Notes: generated by a model from the letters alone, not told the origin. Counted from the stretch's first letter, positions 22,490 through 33,557 are shown. The stretch: 64,000 bases of DNA from Trileptium ribeirensis (GCA_030248225.1 JASANE010020040.1:1-64000); one strand, 5' to 3'. Numbers and translations: made by a program.

Positions 22490-23430
22490 TTATAAGGTAA
22501 CTCGCTTCAGCATATCGTTCGAAGCGTATCTTTGAACATCTAATTCAGATAGTTGTTCTCTCGATAATCGCGTAGCTGTCCCAATTCGTGTACCTGCGTG
22601 TAAACTGACTGGCATCCTAGTCGGATTCAACAAACGTAATGGTATGTTGCCGTTGGTGTTATCTACAACAGCTGGTGCGAGTACAACCGGGTGTTCGTTC
22701 ATAAACTTTAATCTTGGTTCAATGATGCAGACACCGTCACTTGCTGTAGACAACGAGCCTTACGCAACTAATTCGCACATCGGAGGTACGAACACAGTAT
22801 CGATTAACGCCACACAATTTTCTGCTTCGCTTTCAGCAGTTCCGCTAAAGCATAAGGTTTCGTTGTTTATTCGCATAGTGCCAGCGCTGTAGTTGAGCGT
22901 TATGTTCCCTATTTCTTTCATGAAATCACGTCCAAGTATAACATCGTACGGAATAGCTTGAGAAACGAGTAACCTTCCAGCGTACGAGCAAGTTCCCAAG
23001 GTAATTGTCACTGGAATCGACCCTTCGACCGAAACGAAATGTCCAGATGCGGATCGTAAGGGCGCATGTTTACATGGTTCACAAAAAGTGCCGCCCGCTC
23101 CAACAATCGATGTCATAAGGTTGCTTGATATCAAAGACACCTGGGCACCGGTGTCCAACAGCGCTTGCACTTTGTTCCCATTTAAATCAACTGTGACAGT
23201 TCCATCGGTCGTAATATTGGCACTCGAACACGTCAAATTGAAGGGTCGAAACGTTTCTTGTTGCGGCACATCCACCTGAAGTTGACCATGATTTAAATCT
23301 GTTGCTTCGTTTGTTGTCGGCAATTCCGAGGTCGTCAGATCTGGAGCAGCTGTCTCGAACGATTGCTGGAGCTGGCGTCTGACAACACGGCCATGCTCAG
23401 CGTCCATTACATTCGATGAATTGCTGTTTG
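22490..23430 (-). pseudogene. Gypsy aspartic protease region
   Basis: Cleaves the retroelement polyprotein. The active-site LLDTGAQVSLI is encoded near 23150 and the C-terminal ILGRDF near 22930, the spacing expected for a retropepsin. The frame is open from 23533 to 22760, where a TAA interrupts it, and continues in the same frame to 22490 as a spacer. The RT then follows in another frame, so at least one frameshift lies around 22465-22490. Uniquely, this frame is continuous upstream (apart from one TGA at about 23537) with the C-terminal hydrophobic segment of the env-like region rather than with gag. Confidence 0.88.
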
Positions 23431-25290
23431 TAAATTTCCATGGCCGTGACGGTTGTAAGGCTGCCACCCTTATTATTATTGCTCGCAGTCGACCGCGAAT
23501 TATTTTCCATACAACAGTTATCGATACGTACAAACATCAAAGAAGTATCCACAATTGCCGCACGTCGACACTGATTCCCCAGAGAAAACTAAATAGACCG
23601 TTATTGACTATGCGAGCCGCTGCTAATGTTGTTGTCGAATCGTCATTCCCTGCTTCTTGGGGCAGTTCTTGGGCCAATATCTGTTGTTGACGCGTGAATG
23701 CACGGAAGACGTCGCTGGCAGTAATATGTGATCGCATTTCGTCGAAGCTGTACATAACAATAGAATGCTAATATGATGTCCTGTACCCTGTACGACTCCG
23801 AGGTGGACCAATATGAAGGTAGACTTTGGTACCGAGTAATTCTTTCGATATTGCCGCTCGCCCGATACAGAAAATTTCCGTCTCGTTTCGAAAATGGGAC
23901 TTCTTGCCGCAAGTGGCGGTCAATTTCTGGGCTGTAGTCAGTTATTACATTTGTCATAGTGTCTAGGTAACCTGTTTGATTTTGCGTAGCGTAATAAAAT
24001 TGAACAGGTATATTTTTGTTACACGTTCCATTCATCGGTCGAAAATTAAATTGAGTATCACTCAATTCATGGCATGGCCATACCTCCACCGTGCTCCCTG
24101 CAGCTATTGCAATCAAATTGGAATGGTTGAGCCAAGCTCGCATTGTTAATGTCGGGTTTGCCACCAGTAACAACTCAGATTGTCGCATGACATGCTCCAC
24201 TTGTTGACACACCGTCGCCATCGCGTGATCGTAAGCGAATTCTAGTGATCGTGACGTGTGCACTTTGAGCGCTTGGAGGCTCGCAGCTAATAATTCCGAC
24301 GTGACTACTCCCGTTTGAGCCATCGCCGACGATGATGGTCGTTGGCGGCTATGCGCATGTGGTGATAAGTTTCGTAGACAACGCACGATAATGTGCGCAT
24401 TGAATTTCATCGATTGTCCCGTTTTCACGATTGTATAGGGTATTCTCTGATCGGTTGACTGTAATTGTTCGCCATTACATCCGACAATCTTTTTAGTTCG
24501 ATCGAAAGTGAGCGCGAGATCGTTATTATCAGAGACCCATTGTTCTCCTCTGAACGTCCCAGCTACTTGGTTCCATTTCACGTATTCGCACGATTCAGTC
24601 TTATCGGGATGCCACAAAACAACTTGTCCACTTGGAAGCACACAATTTCCCTTTTGGTACTCACAGTGTGACATGTCACCGGCTGTCGATTCGATTACAG
24701 AATTGCTGTGTCTCTTGTACACTTTCACTGGTGATAACATGCAATTCACAACAACAAACTTCTTCTAGTAGCAGCAATGAACACCACCACCAGGATAATA
24801 CCAGTAAGCTTATTTTGTGTAGACAAAAATCCGCCATTATCGACTAGTTTACCAGCACTGCACTGTCTAAAATCTTTCATTCTTTGGCATTCGCTTATTG
24901 TCACTGCTTCATCCATCTTTGATTCGCGTTTTAAATTCTCAACTGCAAAGACATACGTCAACATCTCCACCTGTTTCTTCACCTTAGCGCATAGCCAGGC
25001 CTTCGTTTCATATTGTATTACGTTCCGCTTGTATAACTGCAACTTCGCTGGAACCGTAGGAGCAGAGATCGGTGACTTCCTCAGGGTGCATCTTGTCGGT
25101 TTCGGTAACTGCCAAATCTGTCGATATCTATATACTTGTTTGACAAATCATTGGATTGGGAAATACGCCACTTGCGGAGGACATCGGCCCAGTCACTACG
25201 ATACAAGCCACTGTTAGTAGCAGTAGCACGAATTTCGGAAGACTTTTACTGCGACGAAGAACCGTATTACCCGTCTTCAGTTGATTTTCC
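23431..25290 (-). pseudogene. Env-like glycoprotein region lying between gag and pol
   Basis: A Cys-rich, predicted secreted/membrane protein in three frame segments. It starts at a hydrophobic stretch (25188-25235, VLLLLTVACIVV) after a basic KSLPK, resembling a signal peptide or signal anchor, followed by SASG. The first Cys-rich part is at 25042-24746. The long middle part (24749-23643) has repeated CxYxxG.C-type spacing, aromatic residues and potential N-glycosylation sites such as NGT and NQT. The end has a second hydrophobic segment with a basic tail (WILL, then YVSITVVWKIIRGRLR, split by a TGA at about 23537). This layout (signal, Cys-rich ectodomain, C-terminal anchor) is that of a retroelement/viral envelope protein. 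I cannot name the glycoprotein family. At least two frameshifts and one stop make it non-functional. Confidence 0.6.
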
Positions 25291-26030
25291 GAACGGTCAC
25301 AAGATAGCTGACTCGAGCGACAGTCTATACTACTCTCCGAAGCGACTTTTTTAACGCCTGGTTTTTGTGAACATGTTTTCCTGTCGGCGTCGCCTGCTGA
25401 CACCATTAGTTCAAACAGTTTTGTGCGGATACGTCTGGTATTGTTTGAACTCGTCGGGACGTCGTTCTGCGCATCGGTTTTTCGTGTCTCTCCACGTCGC
25501 TGTGATCGCATCACGATTTGTCGACTAAGTTTCTGAACTCGTTCGTCTTCGGCTGCCATATCTAGCCTATCTTCTCTTTCGATGCGAAACACTTCAAGTA
25601 ATTGTCGTCGTCGTACTTCGCGACGTGACAACAAATTTTCGGGAATCAGTTCAGGAGGATGTTGATCATCTTCAGGTAATTCATCGTAATTGGTGGCCAT
25701 TTCACCAAATAAAACTCGACGAGCAACTAATGCTTGCATTCTTGTGGACGACGACGATATTCCAATTTCTGGTCGTCCATGAATGCTCATCTGTTCGGTA
25801 GCAAAGCCACGTACACGAAACGAAAACGATTCTCCCAGTCGAAACATAGCCAAGTTCGTGAGATATGGTGGTTGCGTAAGAATATATTGTGTTTCATGTT
25901 GAAATAGGTTGTCGTTTTCTAAATCGTTGTGTGCAGTTACATGCGCACGTAAATTTTGAACCGACATATTAAGATAGTCACGAAAGTAACGCAGTTGCTC
26001 TTGCGATAATATCGTTGCGACGTGTGACAT
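25128..26030 (-). CDS. Unassigned gypsy ORF ending in a hydrophobic segment
   Basis: A 300-codon frame beginning MSHVATILSQEQ. The first about 110 residues follow on from, and overlap by about 50 bp, the SGNH-like ORF upstream in a different frame. The middle (about 110-190) is rich in Arg and Glu (LLSRREVRRRQLLEV) and probably helical. A low-complexity polar stretch follows, and residues 267-281 are strongly hydrophobic, likely the signal peptide or anchor of the env-like protein. It may therefore be the cytosolic leader of the env-like product, the displaced end of the SGNH-like domain, or both. No domain name can be given with confidence. Confidence 0.5.
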   Translation of the reverse strand: MSHVATILSQEQLRYFRDYLNMSVQNLRAHVTAHNDLENDNLFQHETQYILTQPPYLTNLAMFRLGESFSFRVRGFATEQMSIHGRPEIGISSSSTRMQALVARRVLFGEMATNYDELPEDDQHPPELIPENLLSRREVRRRQLLEVFRIEREDRLDMAAEDERVQKLSRQIVMRSQRRGETRKTDAQNDVPTSSNNTRRIRTKLFELMVSAGDADRKTCSQKPGVKKVASESSIDCRSSQLSCDRSENQLKTGNTVLRRSKSLPKFVLLLLTVACIVVTGPMSSASGVFPNPMICQTSI

Positions 26031-27590
26031 TTGACAAATAAATTTTTTGAACCGGCACGTCTGTTAACTCGAGTAAGCCATGCGTACGTCGAAGACCTCG
26101 TGTTATCTCGGCGGATATTCGTTGCCGATACTGTTCACCAGGGAATAACCGGAACCGGAACCAGCAACCGGAACAGTCCATTTAAACCGGAACCTGGTCT
26201 TCGAAATTTATATATATATAGTAAAACAGATGAAAGAAGAAATTAAGGTATAGTGGATTTAAAATGCATTAAAAATACCTTTTGTATTAAACTTAATGTA
26301 TTGCGATGGTATTATTGCCTTTCTGAAACTTTAAAGAGACTGAGGAAGCTAATAATATTTATTTATCGATCAAATATGTCGATTTTTGGACACCCAGAGC
26401 AAAAAATGCCTTCCACAATACACCATTACGTATACTGCCTCAAATCGAATGTGCTTACAAAGCTTGGAGCGTAGAATACACACTTTCGCTGTGTCTCCAG
26501 TCGCCTTCCTTTACTACACATACGTTTGTTACATGTTATTCTGTAGGAAACTTAAATAATTGGTTTATATGATTCTAAGAGAAAATAATAGATAGAAGGT
26601 AATTTTCTGATCAGTGGTCAGGGACACTGTTTAGGCTAGCGTTGGACACACAGTGCCCGTCAGTTAGATGATAATGATGATAACTTTCTAATCAGAACGC
26701 TATAAATGAGACACTCTGTGATGCTCCTTGCACAGTTTCAATAAATGCAGTTCTTTGCCAAGAAAGCAGTTTCTAGCTGCGTTGCAGATAACGTTAGATT
26801 ACTTCAATTTAGACTGATTTACCAAGTTTACAAGCGCATTGGCGGGTTCTTGACGCAATTTATGTTAGCCAAGCATACCCTAAGTACTTCTGTGTAAGCC
26901 ATACTCTGTTACCAAGTAGGACCGGTTTAATTTAAACGTACCCCACAGACTTCTGAATGTGTAAAATAGCTGCTACAAACATCGACCTGGCTTTGATTTG
27001 TTAACAAACTCCTGCAGGTCATTACGAAAAATTACTACTGAAATTATGTGCCCTACTTAGTTTCAAACAATAAATTGCTTAGTTAATCTTTTCTTTTGCG
27101 TGGTTGTATTGGAGCTTGATCATTGTATAATATATATTACATATGTTTGGAGCATGAAGCAAAAACGTGGAAAATTTCAAACAAAATTTTTATACTGGAA
27201 TTTCGGTTCCGGCATGGTATTTGCCCTTTGTCGGAACCGCAACCGGAACACGATTTTCGCCGGAATCGGAACCGGAACCATAATTCCGCTTACTCCCTGC
27301 TGTTCACGTAAGTGTTCGTTAGAAGTAAGATTATAGGCGCCAGCATGAATGACAATTACTTCTCCGCGATATAGCGCCGACTCCAACCTTTCCTCAAGGA
27401 GTTCATCGATATTCTCGAACCGCAATCCGTACCTCCACAGCATAGTAGTATTTGGCGCCTGTTCCATTCTTTTCAATTGATCGTCCCCAATAAATATGTA
27501 ATGTTGCGTCTGAGTTGGCGGTGTTTGCTTAACGCGTTGTACTCTTGATCTTGCTCCGCGGTGATGTCGGTCACTGTCACGACTTCGGTG
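25978..27590 (-). pseudogene. SGNH-hydrolase-like ORF directly after gag, interrupted by hAT-like copy B
   Basis: A frame opening near the gag stop, in the -1 frame relative to gag. It starts with an Arg/Ser/His-rich stretch (about 27520-27590), then YIFIGDDQLKRM (about 27465-27505) and, about 45 residues on, EVIVIHAGAYNL. These resemble block I (GDS) and the G-x-N-D-L block of SGNH/GDSL hydrolases and of the esterase-like domains known from some retroelement proteins. Here the nucleophile Ser is replaced by Asp, and HAGAYNL lacks the usual acidic residue, so catalysis is unlikely. The 1161-bp element interrupts the frame; discounting it plus one 8-bp target copy keeps both sides in register down to the stop at 25978. 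The assignment is by motif only. Confidence 0.45.
26139..27299 (+). mobile_element. Non-autonomous hAT-like element, copy B (1161 bp)
   Basis: Begins CAGGGAATAACCGGAACC and ends with the inverse of CAGGGAGTAAGCGGAA. It is flanked by perfect 8-bp direct repeats ctgttcac at 26131-26138 and 27300-27307. Same orientation as copy C and opposite to copy A. It is inserted in the SGNH-like ORF of the gypsy element. Confidence 0.95.
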
Positions 27591-27616
27591 CTCATTCTGA
27601 CGGTTGCTGTTACTAG

Positions 27617-29416
27617 TTAGAAGTTGCTAGTTTTGTTTGACTGTCCATTTACTCGATTTTCTGCTGTTGATTTTCCACTTCCCGAGCCATCATTCATAGG
27701 TCCCACTGCTTGTTTGGCGTTAGCTTGATCGGAAAATCGTTTGAAAGTTACGTTTTCTCCATATACAAGCGTTAACGGATCGGCAAATTTACTATTCTTG
27801 TTCGTCAATAAATCATTTTGTTCGATCCCAGCGGCTGTGGAAGTTTTATGATCATCGTCTTTCGAACGGTGTTGTTGTGCGATACTAGCTTTCGACATAG
27901 TTTCGGTCACCGCGGAATTATCAGACCAGTATTGCTTTCCGTTATCATGCTTGGTGAACTGTTTCCACCCTACATCGCCGAACGATGCCGTATGGGCTGT
28001 TACAACTCCGACGAAATGGGTTAACTGAGCGGCTGTACTTTCCATTGCCAGTTGCGCTTCATCATTTGTTGCTGTTGACCATGTGTTTTCTTCTGGCGTC
28101 AATTGTCGAATGACATTTGTGCCCACACCGGTTCGATTGCTACCAGCGGACGCATTTCTACGTTGGTTATATTGGTTATTACCACAACCCGAGTAGTTTC
28201 TAAACGTTATAGGTCCACTTAGATTATTGTGCGCATTTCGGCGAGCCTTGCAATCTTCTGTTCGGTGTCCGACACAACGATGGTATTCGCAGTACGCGCG
28301 CGGTGGTCCAGTTGCCCGACAGTCACGAGCAGTATGTCCGGACCGGTAACACAACTGGCATATCGGTTTGTTGTTAATGTTGAATCTCTGTCGTCCATAC
28401 ATAGGCAAATTTCGATTGAATCCACTATACGCTTTGTTAGTTCCAACAGGGTTGGCAGGTTGGCTTTCTAATCCACGAATTGGCGTACTTGACGGCGCTT
28501 TAAAATTTCGATCGACCATGTTCACTGTCTGGAACGCTTCTATTTGATCTAGGCGCTTCGACAACTGATCGAACAGGACCAACGTAGTCGGTTCCGTATT
28601 CCGTATATTATATTGATTCTGTGGCATATCCTGGTGATACGTGGTCATGCTAGCTATTCCGTGTGTTGCGTTGTTGGTTGGCGATGAGGTGGTTACCAAA
28701 GCTTCGGCTCCCAGCTTTGTTTTGATCCGTTCCGCCGCCAACAAAGCTTCCGACATAGTACTTGGAGCCATGACTTTCACTTCTTCTCGAATTCTTGGTC
28801 GTAGTCCAGCTATAAATTTGTTCCTCAGATTGATTTGCTTTTCGGTTTCGACGCTCATATAGCTCAATGCTGAATGAGCTAGTTCTGTTAACGCTTGGGC
28901 ACATTCTGCAACTGTTTCGTTTGTCTTCTGCGTACGAATGTCGTACTGGTCGCTGAGAAATCGTCGTCGGTCTTCCGTCATAAGCGCATTGTTCAGGCTG
29001 TTTCTAAGCTGCTGGTAATTCTGTCAGACATCCGTAGAAAGACTGTTGTAAATGAATTTTGCTCGGCCAGCAAGGTGCACGCCGAGCAAGAATGGTTTAT
29101 TGACATCCGGCCAGCCGTTAGCTGTGAATTTTATTTCGAATTCGTTGACCTGCCACTTCTGGAAATCATCGCCTTTGTCGCCACTAAACGGCGTTATCGG
29201 TATATTGGATCCACGGTTTGCCATCTGCGTCAGATCTGTTTGTCTTGGCGCTACTTCAGCTATTGCAATTGCTTGTTCGGCTGTTGCCACTTGTTGATTC
29301 AGCGCTTGCTTTATTTCGAGTTGTTCCTGTTTCATCGTCGTATCCAGCGTCGTCAAGAATTCGTTTAAGTGTGTGCTCAACTGAAGACAATCGGTCAGTG
29401 ACAACCTGTTCTGCAC
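27617..29416 (-). pseudogene. Gypsy gag (capsid and nucleocapsid) with one in-frame stop
   Basis: Structural polyprotein that forms the retroelement particle and binds its RNA. From the Met codon at 29416 the frame runs to 27617, broken only by a TGA at 29024-29026. The N-terminal part is helical and Gln-rich, followed by the capsid region (FSGDKGDDFQKW, then IAGLRPRIREEVK). The nucleocapsid part, about 200 residues into the second segment, has two zinc knuckles: CQLCYRSGHTARDC (CX2CX4HX4C) and CEYHRCVGHRTEDC, which can be read as CX2HX4HX4C. The C-terminus is polar and low-complexity. A coiled-coil-like stretch in another frame at about 29420-29510 suggests the true start lies further upstream and a frameshift has occurred. 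Confidence 0.9.
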
Positions 29417-29644
29417 GTTTTACCAAAATGTCAAGCTTGTCTATAGTGCGTTGTTCAGCTCTTGCGTCACGGGCGGTGGTTGATGCACCAGCTACAGAAT
29501 TGCGTCGATCTGTCAGTGTTGCGGTTTATTGTATATACTCCACCCAACGATGTTGCTATTTGACGGTTCCTCCACTTGCATGATTCTTTGTTTTGCCTTT
29601 AACCTTTTCCACCTTCTCCTTTTGCTCAATTTGTTTATTCCCTT

Positions 29645-29667
29645 TTCGATCCCTAGTACGACCTCCA
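29645..29667 (-). promoter_or_regulatory. tRNA primer-binding site of the gypsy element
   Basis: Immediately inside the right LTR remnant. On the minus strand it starts TGGAGGTCGTACTAGGGA and continues CGAA. The plus strand therefore reads like a tRNA 3' end: a TTCGATC T-loop, a 5-nt stem strand, a 7-nt acceptor strand, one discriminator base and CCA. Complementarity covering the T-loop (23 nt) is longer than usual. The discriminator would be U. I do not assign the amino acid. Confidence 0.78.
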
Positions 29668-29721
29668 ATATAACGTTGTTGAATACAACGTTGCCACCGT
29701 TAACTAATATGAATCTGCGCA
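29668..29721 (-). repeat. Truncated 5' LTR remnant
   Basis: About 54 bp (starting atataacgttgttgaatac on the plus strand) match 14793-14846 almost perfectly and then the sequence diverges. It marks the end of the 5' LTR adjoining the primer-binding site; the rest of this LTR is missing. Confidence 0.82.
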
Positions 29722-30116
29722 CCAGCGCTGTTGCATCTATTGATCTTTCCTTTACTATTCAAGAAACACTAATGTTAAATTACTGGTTATATATATTTTG
29801 CTGTGGCAGTCGAATATTACGATATTCTGAATTTTACCAAAACAACTTCGGAAAGCAAATCTATCTTAGCGTAATTATTGGTTATCTGAAGCTGTGCCGA
29901 TATTTATTTTTAGTAAGTTAACCCAAAGGGCTAATGCAATTTTTCTGGTTCTGGATTCAGAAATTAGTTTGCGAATTCATCGATGTTCATTCTTCTTCGA
30001 TTTCCTTCACGGAATCGAGCAGAAATAATAAAACCAATTTAAATAAATGGCGATAGCGGTCAATATATTTATTACTTCTGTTTTACGGAGTGACTATGAG
30101 CTGTCCTTTTTACACG
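29722..30116. other. Flank of the gypsy element, nothing recognised
   Basis: AT-rich sequence with short open frames only. Confidence 0.45.
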
Positions 30117-30545
30117 GGAGAGGTGGCACCCAGGATTTTCAAGCTCCCCAGTATTTCGGCGGTTCCCCCAGGTAAGTTTTGGCTTCCTCTCTGGTCAACC
30201 CTAAGCAACTCTGATATTTTGATGTGACACAAAAAATGGTCGTCCTAATAAAAAACGGTTATAACAAAACTACACCTTATATTTCAACTAGTTATGACAA
30301 AGTCCTCGGCAAAATGAAGCTGAGCCTGCAGAAATATGCATTTTCGGTAGCAACATACATATATACATGTTGCCAGTATATACATGAAAAACACGAAAAA
30401 TGAAATTATAAATCCCAGTTGACTTAGGGGGTATGGTTTCCCCCAAGGTAACTTAAGGAAAATCCCCCAGGTATTCTCAGCTTCCCGCAGTTTAGAGCTG
30501 GGCGACTCTAGATCAACGCCCCGCAGGTAAACTTTGGCCAGGATG
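30117..30545 (+). repeat. Dispersed repeat, copy 1 of an inverted pair
   Basis: Contains phrases rich in CCCCCAGGTAA, including gggggtatggtttcccccaa at 30427-30446. A diverged copy in the opposite orientation occurs at about 32690-32960 with the same order of landmarks (cgtcctaa, then the tatggtttt block, then ccccaggt). Ends and superfamily are not determined. Confidence 0.6.
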
Positions 30546-31974
30546 AGCAACGGCGATTCACAGAGTTGTTATTTAGCGTTACCGAAAAGTGTTTATAATT
30601 CAAAACTTAGGAAAAAATATTACGAAAATGTCCATCTAGAACAAGTATATATGCGCTATTATTAAGGCGACCGGTTTTCATGGAAAAGAGCAAATGCAGA
30701 ATTTGGTTTTAGTATTGCGTTGTATTTTTATAGTAAACTACTAAGCCCAAGCATCTGTTAGTCAGTATCATCATTTAGTACTGTTTTTATTTATAGTGTA
30801 ATAGTGGTTGTAATTGCAGAAAGAGCATAGGGTTGACGCAAAGCTTACCTAAATCCGACTTGCGAGAATTGTCAACGAACCCAAAACCCGTAATTTTATT
30901 GTGACTACATAACAAAATGCCGAACAACTCGGCTGTTGGATTACGTATTACGACACAAAGCGCATCAGTAAACTCCATCCATACGATTCATAGCACGACA
31001 GGACTGTGTCAGGTATTTGAAAAGCACCTAAAGTTTGAAAAATTAGTAAACCTATAAGTTTCGATCTCTTATACGTACGGTTTACACTAAGTTGTATTTG
31101 TGGTCCAGTTTGACTCGAATTGTAACATAGTAGCATTGCCTTATAGCTAAGGTAGTGAATTCTGAATGTTTATTGTGATTTAGCGAGAGGTGCACAGCTA
31201 TATCGTTCATCAGCTATACAAAATGAGCTGAATATCATCCATCTTGCTGGAATAGATAAGGATATATACTTGCTTATGGCACATTTATGGACTCGCAATG
31301 TGCATTTACACAGAACATACATAGCTCTACAAATTGAGCCCAATAACACTCATATATGTAGCTCGAGTAGTTGCGGAGATATTGCCGTTTTCGTATATGT
31401 AGTGTCTCATGGGCTTTTTAGAAAGCTTTTTGACCTAAATCCTATACGCTGAGATGGCCGAGTTGCAAAGTACTATATATTTTCTTATAGAGGCTTATTT
31501 GATGTACAAAATGAGCCCAACTTGAGTTCTTTCGATATGTGTACCGGTTGTCAAGATACAATATATAACGCGGTTTTCCACACCCGCTTTTTCGGGGATA
31601 AGATTGGAATCGGTTTTTGCGCCATTGTATGATAAATTAGTAACATACATGAGTTTTAAATACATAATTTACGTATGCATACGTCTAATAAGGAGCGATC
31701 AGTTGAGCTCAAAGATGATAATTTTTTATAAAGGACCTTGGTTTTCACAGCTTTATGGCATAAAAAATTTTGAAATATACAGTTGACTTGAGGGAAAATG
31801 CCCTTAACAATCAAGAAAAAGAAACAACAGCAGCATGCGTGGAAAAGTGAATTTTCCTAAATGTTTATGCAGTGTTGTATCGGAAAATGTTATTTCTTTA
31901 ATACTCTTTAATTAATGGACAAGTAACGCGAATATGATCATCAGTCCAGGGTTTTTGTGTTTTTCTTAGTGCAA
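30546..31974. other. AT-rich sequence, nothing recognised
   Basis: Short open frames on both strands without domains. A phrase tacaaaatgagc recurs near 31217 and 31505, which may mark an old repeat. Confidence 0.4.
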
Positions 31975-32360
31975 AAACACAGCGAAATTTCAAAAACACA
32001 CCTAAATTTCAAAAAACACAAAATTTAGCACACCTGAACTGTTTAATTAAAAGGCTACAAAAATCAAAAATTTTAAACGCTGAATGCATATAAACTGACC
32101 ATGTTTCTAACTGTGGAACCTAAGTCTATAAATTCTGACATATGAAAAAATTAGTGCTAAATATAACTGATTGGTCCATTGTATAAATATATAATGCATG
32201 CATTAATATAAAATTGTTAGTAGCCGGTTAATTATCATTACTTGACCTTCCCTGTAACGCTAAAACAGGGTATTTGCGGGTTAATTAAAAAACAAATGTA
32301 AATGTCAAAAACACACCTAAATTTCAAAAAACACACATTTTAGCACAACATGAATTTTGA
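31975..32360. repeat. Duplicated AAAACACACCTAAATTTC segment
   Basis: A segment of about 70 bp around aaaaacacacctaaatttca and then acacaaaatttagcacac at 31975-32040 recurs at 32300-32350 with few changes. A ttaattaaaa block sits beside both copies in different order. Probably two copies of a short repeat. Confidence 0.65.
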
Positions 32361-32689
32361 AAAAACTTTGCATCAGGCTGTTAGATGCTGATGCTAAATG
32401 TATTTAATGCCATTAGCTACCGAATGCTACATGTTGGATTACTGGCTAAATATATTTTTGAGAAATACTTTGATGAATAACACAGTTGTTTCACGTTAAG
32501 ATAAAATGGCAAATTTAATTCGAAAGAATATTTCTAACCATGCATTCAATCACTAAAACGACCCTGGCTTGATAATAAGCGAATACCTTGTTTTTTTCTT
32601 TTTATTACCTTATTAGATTTTTCAAATAGAATAAAGAATTTTAGTAATGCACAGTCGCCTACTACCCTTTACACATGATTAAAATTTTA

Positions 32690-32960
32690 CTTGGTGGTTT
32701 TAAGCTGATGAGGCAAGCTCTAACCTATGGGGAACTGGAAATATCGGTGGGTATTTCCCCTAGCATGCCTGTGGGAAAACCATACCCCCAGGTCAACTAA
32801 GTAGTGGAAATATAAGCAATAATATGTATTGAGTTTTGATATAGCTGTTTTCTTTTGTTAGGACGATGATTTTTGAAGTCACCTAAAATGCCCGGGGAAG
32901 CTAAAATTCAGCTGGACCACGGCCTGGGGGAATTGGCGAAGTCCTGTGGGACTCTTTTAC
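32690..32960 (-). repeat. Dispersed repeat, copy 2 of an inverted pair
   Basis: Reverse-oriented, diverged relative of 30117-30545: its complement carries gacctgggggtatggttttc and, further on, the cgtcctaacaaaag landmark. The two copies could form a long hairpin enclosing about 2.1 kb. Confidence 0.55.
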
Positions 32961-33004
32961 ACCTGCAAAGAGCCAGGCATAAATGTCTCTAACAGGTTAG
33001 GTGA

Positions 33005-33305
33005 TAACCCTACGAATACTTCTTAAATTTATTGTATTTGAGGAAATTTAACTAAATTATAACCAGACAGTTGCTATTAATGTTTAGTTTTCAGTTTGAA
33101 AAACGGGCTTGGCGCTGGTTTTCGGCAGTCGCCGATTGCTGTATCACCAGCCAAACCCCTATGAATGCTTTTTAATTTTTGGGTGTAGGAAATTTAAAAT
33201 AAGTTATAACCGGATAGCTACTATTAATGTTTAGTTTTCGCTTTGAAAAAACGGGGTTGGCGCTGATTTTCGACAATCGACCATTGATGTATCACCAGCT
33301 AAAGT
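33005..33305. repeat. Tandem duplication, ~148-bp unit
   Basis: Two adjacent diverged copies share attaatgtttagttttc (33076 and 33223), a following aaaacggg.ttggcgctg block and tgtatcaccagc. The unit lies about 280 bp upstream of the MRE11 start codon. Confidence 0.8.
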
Positions 33306-33557
33306 AGCTGTTCCAACCAAAGATGATTTTTCACCTGTTGGCATTACTTAATGTGACACAGGATGCATAACTATGCGCCCAAACATCAAATTGCTTCAAA
33401 CTGTTGTTTGAGGAAATTGTTTGCTTGGCTTGCGCCGTTTTAATTGTTTGATGCTATTTTCGAATTCACTAATTTTCATTTTATTTCTTCACAACATAAA
33501 TAATGCGAACTGAAAACAAATTATTTATTAGCATTTGTAAAGATTTTCATTATTTTT

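Larger units (their letters stand above)
14793..29721 (-). mobile_element. Large Ty3/gypsy-class LTR retroelement with env-like region, broken and invaded
   Basis: Bounded by a shared sequence of about 54 bp at 14793-14846 and 29668-29721 (the LTR end, outer on the left and next to the primer-binding site on the right). Minus-strand order: gag, SGNH-like ORF, unassigned ORF, env-like glycoprotein, protease, RT, RNase H, integrase with GPY/F, accessory ORF, LTR. Without three nested insertions (two 1.16 kb hAT-like copies and a LINE fragment) it would be roughly 12 kb, long for the class. Several isolated stops and frameshifts make it inactive. The right LTR is cut short at 29721, so no flanking target duplication can be read. 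Confidence 0.85.

Noticed and set aside
29645..29667. Possible tRNA gene on the plus strand
   Set aside because: Only a tRNA-like 3' end is present, with no D-arm, anticodon arm or 5' acceptor strand; the position next to the LTR marks it as a primer-binding site.
14793..29721. Two separate LTR elements placed end to end
   Set aside because: No internal LTR pair was found between gag and pol, and the outer LTR pieces match each other; kept only as an alternative explanation for the gene order.
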